Below, in pieces: positions 59,270-64,000 of a stretch of DNA of 64,000 nt (the first letter of the stretch is position 1; each line of letters starts with the position of its first letter). A program made the position numbers and the translations under genes. Source of the DNA: Ectocarpus siliculosus. Lineage: Eukaryota; Sar; Phaeophyceae; Ectocarpales; Ectocarpaceae. The notes beneath the pieces are model-generated. The model was given only the letters and a program-made list of their open reading frames with translations, was not told the origin of the DNA and did not search any database. The stretch is taken from contig FN649742.1 in assembly GCA_000310025.1 (NCBI GenBank), positions 1,389,789 to 1,453,788 of the forward strand, read 5' to 3'.

Positions 59270-62184
59270 CTACTTCGATTGTCCACCGTAGTACAGCTCA
59301 TGGAGTCGCCGCGCATCATTGCGAGCGAACTTCCCAACGGCCCTGATACCCTCCAGCTTCTTCGTCGCTTGCGTCTCCCCCAGATCACAAACTTCGACTT
59401 TCGTGGCGAACATGTACTGCTGTTGGCGACACGTGATCGCCATGGCGTTGCGTAGCTCGGACAACTCATCTGCTGCGAATCCGCAAACCATGAATCGGAA
59501 AAACAGATTCGTTGCGCCGATGAGGGCCGTTACCTCCATCATCAAGACCGCCACACGATATTGCAGCATTGGTGAGAGGAGCTTCCCTTTCTCGCGCGAG
59601 TAGAATTCGGCGATAAGCTGGAGGTCCGGCATGTACGCCTCTTCCCTCAGGGCTGGTGCGTTTTCCCTGGAATCGACCAAAAAGTACGTGGGTCGGGTGA
59701 GAACGTGAGGCAATATCTTGGGGGAATGCAGAAGTGTTTCGTCACAAGCGTAGTTTTATCCACAGCCGTTTGAAGAAGGCATGGCACCGCGATTCACATG
59801 CACACTGCTGGCGGCTAAATAGACCAGATCGCATATGGCATGCGAAAAACCAACCGGTACACCACAGAGGAAAGGCGCGGGAGGGCCGGGTGACTTCTGG
59901 GGTTACCAGCGAGGACCCCACGCTGCACTAAGTGCGGCTGACAGAGACTCAATTGTACCGGCTTGCTGAACGAGCTCAGGAAGCGCGAAACTCGACCAAC
60001 AGACAAGTGCCAGCAGTCCCCATGCACTCACCTCTGCCCGAGGGCCGAGATCTGCGCAAGGCGTTCAAGCATTTTCAGTGCCCTTTCGTCGATCGGGGTT
60101 CGTTGTCTTCGGAGGCGTTTCTCCTCTTCAGCTTCGCTCAGGCACCTCGCGCAAGCGCATCGAAAGCCCCAGCCCATAAGGAGATCGCGGCGTTCCTGCC
60201 GATGACGACAAACATCACGGCGCAATAACACGAAGGAAAGTACTTATTAGCGGCGCACACAACAGTGCTGCGGCAGGTGTAGTGTCATGCACAAGATGGC
60301 AAGACCCACACCACTGGTGTTGGGGTGCCTTTTCTAGAGGAGATGGGGATTGAACAAGGGCGTTTTACCCCCACATACGCCTAAGTTTCGATGTTGACTG
60401 CGTCTTGGGAGACAATCCTACGTGGGCTCTCCGCGGTGTTTGATCCGAACCGTAGCGATTCATTTCCGACCTCGGCGGAACCTGGGACTCGTGCATAAAC
60501 TGGGGACACGATGTTTCGGCCTTCAAAATATTCCGCAGACCCAATGTTCTCGCCATCTGAGTTGCCAAGGCGACCATATACCACAAGCCCTGCTGTGTAA
60601 ATCAAATCGACCCACAATTTTCGTCTTTATGTCCCATCCCCGAGAGCCACTCACAGACACGGTACCGACGGCGGAACCACTGGACAGGTACGAGTAGCAG
60701 AGCTCGTCTCCCGCGCGGATGTTGCGGATGCTTCGCAGCACCTGCTTAACGACCGGCCTGCCCTCGGGAGAAGAAGATTCCGTCACGCAGTGGAAAAACG
60801 TGTTGGGCAGGCAAGAGTGATTTACCAAAGCCCCACAGGGGAAGAGCCCTTGGACCGAGCCAAAGCCAGGCTTGGATGTGTTGGGGGACACCGTGTGCGC
60901 GTTGCGAGTGATCCTGGCGACGGTTACGGTGCGCATGGTGGGACACATGGTGTGGTCGGTGAAGTGGGCAACATTGCAGTGTGTGAGCAGATTGCGCTTA
61001 TGGGCCCAAGTACCATAGGGAGAGGAAACACGAGGTATGGTTTCGAAGGGGGGGGACGATGGCCGCGGAACAGGTGCGACTACCGAAAACGGCGTGTGGG
61101 GTCAAAGCCGCATGCAGAATGGCGTGCTTGGAGTGAAGATGATGGGTCAGCAATATTACGAGGCGAAACAGTTCGGATACGTACTTCTATAGCCTGCTAT
61201 TCGTTCAAAACAACCGGCTCAAGAGAGGAAGGCTACGCGCCAACCCCCCGCCACTGTACGGTAACGGTCTCTGTAAAAGTCTTCGTCAACCTCATTTCCC
61301 TCTGGGAGTCCTAAACGCCATTATTGACGTGTGGTGGCGCCGAACACGGCTGCTTGCCTGCGGTACATCGCCTGGACGTCCTCGTCCGAAATGTTGGTAT
61401 CCACCAGGGTCTTGAACAGACGGGTGCACTTGTGGAGCTCGGCAGGGGCTAGGCTCATCGTGTGGGCCTCGTTGTCGTGACTCTCGAGACTGTTGAGCAA
61501 GCCCCACTCAGAATCATCGAATAAGCCTGCCTTTCTCCGCACGAACACATCGGCCGCGAGTCTCAGGCTGTCCTTGTCGATTCCACCACTTGTCGCGCAG
61601 ATCGTGTTCAACTCCTTCGTGAGCTCGCACGTGGCGCTGTTGTGAACACCGCTTACGCCGCCGACAGTGGTAGCCTTCTTGCACGCAGCACAGAAGCTGA
61701 GGGGGAAGCCGTGGCATGCCTCCAGGCTACCAACTGTGTCGGTCGGTAGCAGACACCCACTGCACGAGCCCTTCCTGCTGCGATCCAGCAACACTGCCGC
61801 TGCCGCGGGCACTCGCATCACCTCTGTCCCCGCCGGAATATCTCGCAGAGCGAACAATCCGCGGCCTCGCTTCGGGTCGAATCGGACCTCGACCCGGGCG
61901 TCGAGGTTCGCGGTACGTCGGGCATACCGGGTCGGGTCACCGTCGCTGGAACTTCTTGTCTCTGGCGAAGATTCACTGGCACTTTCGTCGACTAGATCGA
62001 CCATGTGTTCGAAAGCCAATCTCGGGCGTCTGGACGTAACCCCTGTTGGATTGTTGTTGTCGGCGGCATTACTGCTGCTCTTTCCGTTGTTCGGGCGGGA
62101 GGCAGCAGGTGCTAACTGAAGCAACTCGGTTTCTTGGTCCCATCGCACAACCGTGTATAATAGTCCCGTGGAACGGTAGAGCAC
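59270..62184 (-). CDS. SMYD-type SET-MYND lysine methyltransferase, paralogue B (first exon not found)
   Basis: Minus-strand exons 62184-61358, 60913-60655, 60195-60032, 59666-59270 (TAG 59270-59272); phases agree and 548 residues are visible. The first listed exon begins at an acceptor (CTTCAG before GTG), so the start codon lies further upstream. Motifs: RGRGLFALRDIPAGTEV; a MYND-like cluster CSGC, CHGFPLSFCAAC, H and C in HNSATC; RITRNAHTV; GALVNHSCLPNTFFH; RAGDELCYSYL; post-SET FRCACARC. The C-terminal helical domain (LLSPMLQYRVAVLMMEVTAL and on) is one exon here but two in paralogue A. Intron 1 has the same GC donor context as paralogue A, at the same residue. Zinc-ligand spacing in MYND is less regular than in A. 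Substrate unknown. Confidence 0.78.
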
Positions 62185-63297
62185 CTGAAGGCCGGGCACG
62201 GAAGGCGGGGGAAACGCAAACGGTGAATGAATGAAGTGGTCGTCGTGTTGATTTGATTTGCAGACCGCGGTTGGTGCCGTGGTGTAGTCTATGCACCAAA
62301 CTCAAAATTCAAGCAGAGAATGGAAATACTGCATGGTAAGAGAGAGGGTGGCACGTCAAATTGCCATCCTTTCTCCCGACATGAACAGTTGATATTACTG
62401 TAGTCGCGGCGATTTCCTCGCTCGTTGCTTTCTGCCTGCTCTCCTCACTTTTCCCCTCGAGTGCATATTTTAGTCTATTTAGTTGTTGTACAAGGCGACA
62501 GCAATACAGCAGCAGCATCAGTGGTTGTTTCACGAAGATAAGATATGCATCCGACACTTTTATATTGCTGTTGTGATGGGTTCCACTATATCAATTGGCG
62601 ACGAACAGAAGATCCATGCACATGAAACTCCACACAGGAGTTGAAATGCGGGTGTCAACCAGCTGGTGTCAACGATGGGTTCCAAAATATCAATTGGCGA
62701 CGAACAGAAGATCCATGCACATGAAACTCCACACAGGAGTTGAAATGCGGGTGTCAACCAGCTGGTGTCAACGACGGCAAGAGCCCCCATCATGTGTGCG
62801 CCGATATGTGCGTCGCCGGCTACTGTACCTAGCACGACGGAGATCAGTGTGCGGGATATTTATGACATCTGCTCAAACCTCACATGCTCACATGCCATCA
62901 GCGAGTGGTACAGCCAAAATAGAGCAAGCCGAGTTTTCAATCAAAGGATGGTCGCAGGAAAAAATGGAGTGTGGACTCACCAGACAACCCTCGTGAAAAG
63001 ATGACATGCTGTGGCTGTCTGCTGTGTGGGTGGTGGGTGGCAGTGGCATTGGAAAGGGGGGCACCGCACAATGGAACACCGATCGACGAGGGGGGGCCAG
63101 CATGCTCTACAGTCCCCGATCGTGGCCTCCTCCTGGCATGCCGGCCAACTTGTGCTGGCAATAGCTGGCATACCCACCTGGCTGCTATAGCTCTCTCGGC
63201 GCGTTGCCAGCATCCTCAATATAGTGTTCCAGGCAAGGAGATAACGAGCTGCTAAGACGTGCCTGCTTTGCGGCACTTCCCGGGGGGGGTTGAAAAA
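62185..63297. other. Bidirectional 5' region
   Basis: Lies between paralogue B (-) and the exon at 63298 (+). It should contain the missing first exon of paralogue B and promoters for both genes. No TATA-type box stands out. The 99-bp tandem duplication at 62575-62772 is the only clear structure. Confidence 0.4.
62575..62772 (+). repeat. 99-bp tandem duplication
   Basis: Two almost identical units from 62575 and 62674, each starting GATGGGTTCCA and containing TCAATTGGCGACGAACAGAA and CACACAGGAGTTGAAATGCG. The near identity points to a recent duplication. It lies in the region that should hold the promoter of paralogue B. Confidence 0.85.
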
Positions 63298-63444
63298 ATG
63301 GCAACAGCAACAGCAGCAGTTGCTGCGCAACCCGGAGATCCTGGGAGCAGCGGCAGCGGCAGCTTAGGGGGTCAATACGAGAAGCTCCTGGCGACGGTCG
63401 GGAGTCTGCAGGGAGACTTGCAACGTACCGTCGGGGTGTGCCAG
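63298..63444 (+). CDS. First exon of a gene leaving the window; helical protein
   Basis: The ATG at 63298 (context AAAAAATGGC) opens 49 codons: a short Ala/Thr and Gly/Ser leader, then a predicted helix YEKLLATVGSLQGDLQRTVG, ending at the donor GTGCGTG (63445) in phase 0. Heptad-like Leu/Val spacing suggests a coiled coil of a small complex subunit. I do not recognise the family. Further exons must lie beyond 64000. Confidence 0.45.
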
Positions 63445-63774
63445 GTGCGTGCGGTTGTGTTTGCATCTTCCGCCTTTCACTGCTGTCTTGTCGGAAGACA
63501 TCGGAGGTATGTGTATCTTGTGAACGGAGCGTTTTTTTGTGTCGGGGATTCAAACGAGTACAGCAGCAGTAACGGATTTCACGAAGATAGAAGCTATACG
63601 ATCACGATACGAGCATAGGTATAGGCTATCACGCAGTATCGCAACGTGTTCGCGACCGCTGTAGATAAAGTTAGGACATGATAAATGACATCGGGATCCA
63701 GCGATTGTAAAAGGGTGTCGCATTCAATACGCCCTGCAGACTATTACACAGCATTGATTGTGTGCACTTCGATG

Positions 63775-64000
63775 TGTGTTGCGTAAGATACCGCACTCCC
63801 TCCGAACGATTGAACGACTGTAAAGCTCGATTGCACTCTGCAGCACAAACAGTCATGATGGTGCCGAAAATGGCGTTGGAACCGTCTCATCGAGAGCTTT
63901 CCGAAACGCATCGTTTGATTTTGGTGCCGTGTTCGTGTTGGGGTAACGGAGCTTTCAACGTCGGTCGAGGAGGGAGGTGTTCTTATAGACCTTGACTCGA
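63775..64000. mobile_element. MITE family A, copy cut by window end
   Basis: Left end TTGCGTAAGATACCGCACTC then CGAACGATTG and AAGCTCGATTGCACTC; middle GGCGTTGGAACCGTCTCATC and GAGAGCTTTCCGAAACGCAT. The right end is decayed or beyond the window. Confidence 0.6.

Overview
The window reads as nuclear DNA of an intron-rich eukaryote, most likely a stramenopile and probably a brown alga (inference from gene style, not from a marker gene). Coding exons are GC-rich, contain CAG/GCA runs coding Ala, Gln or Ser, and are separated by introns of a few hundred bases to 2.7 kb. Most long ORFs are antisense or intronic shadows. The gene models below were built by hand by matching splice sites, reading-frame phase and protein-family patterns.

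Layout: the 3' part of an APMAP/strictosidine-synthase-like gene (+, 2-4785); a large ubiquitin-like plus Tudor-knot/chromo-barrel-like gene (+, 7165 to an assembly gap at 16788); a four-helix MARVEL-like membrane protein gene (+, 22727-27893, perhaps starting at 20437); a TPR protein gene (-, 34333-30531); an XRCC2/RAD51-paralogue gene (-, 42455-37958); a SET-MYND (SMYD-type) gene (-, 48840-44372); a gene for a long repeat-rich protein of unknown function (+, 51011-57834); a second SMYD-type gene (-, 62184-59270); and the first exon of another gene (+, from 63298). They look like unrelated housekeeping, DNA-repair and chromatin genes, apart from the SMYD pair, which are paralogues on the same strand with the repeat-protein gene between them.

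Introns and intergenic DNA are full of short mobile elements. I see a MITE family of about 230 bp with at least seven copies; TA-flanked Tc1/mariner-like elements; 5'-truncated non-LTR retrotransposon (LINE) copies whose 3' ends finish in poly(C) rather than poly(A); two fold-back elements (a 1.7 kb one with arms of about 550 bp, and a 444 bp one built of nested palindromes around a tRNA-like core); and several tandem repeats. Several element ends lie at or within tens of bases of splice sites. The two SMYD paralogues share an intron with a GC donor at the same place.

The most notable items are the Ubl plus Tudor-knot architecture, the poly(C)-tailed LINE family and its placement beside 5' splice sites, the nested-palindrome element inside the XRCC2 gene, and the MITE family. 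No bacterial-style operons, CRISPR arrays or rRNA genes were seen.
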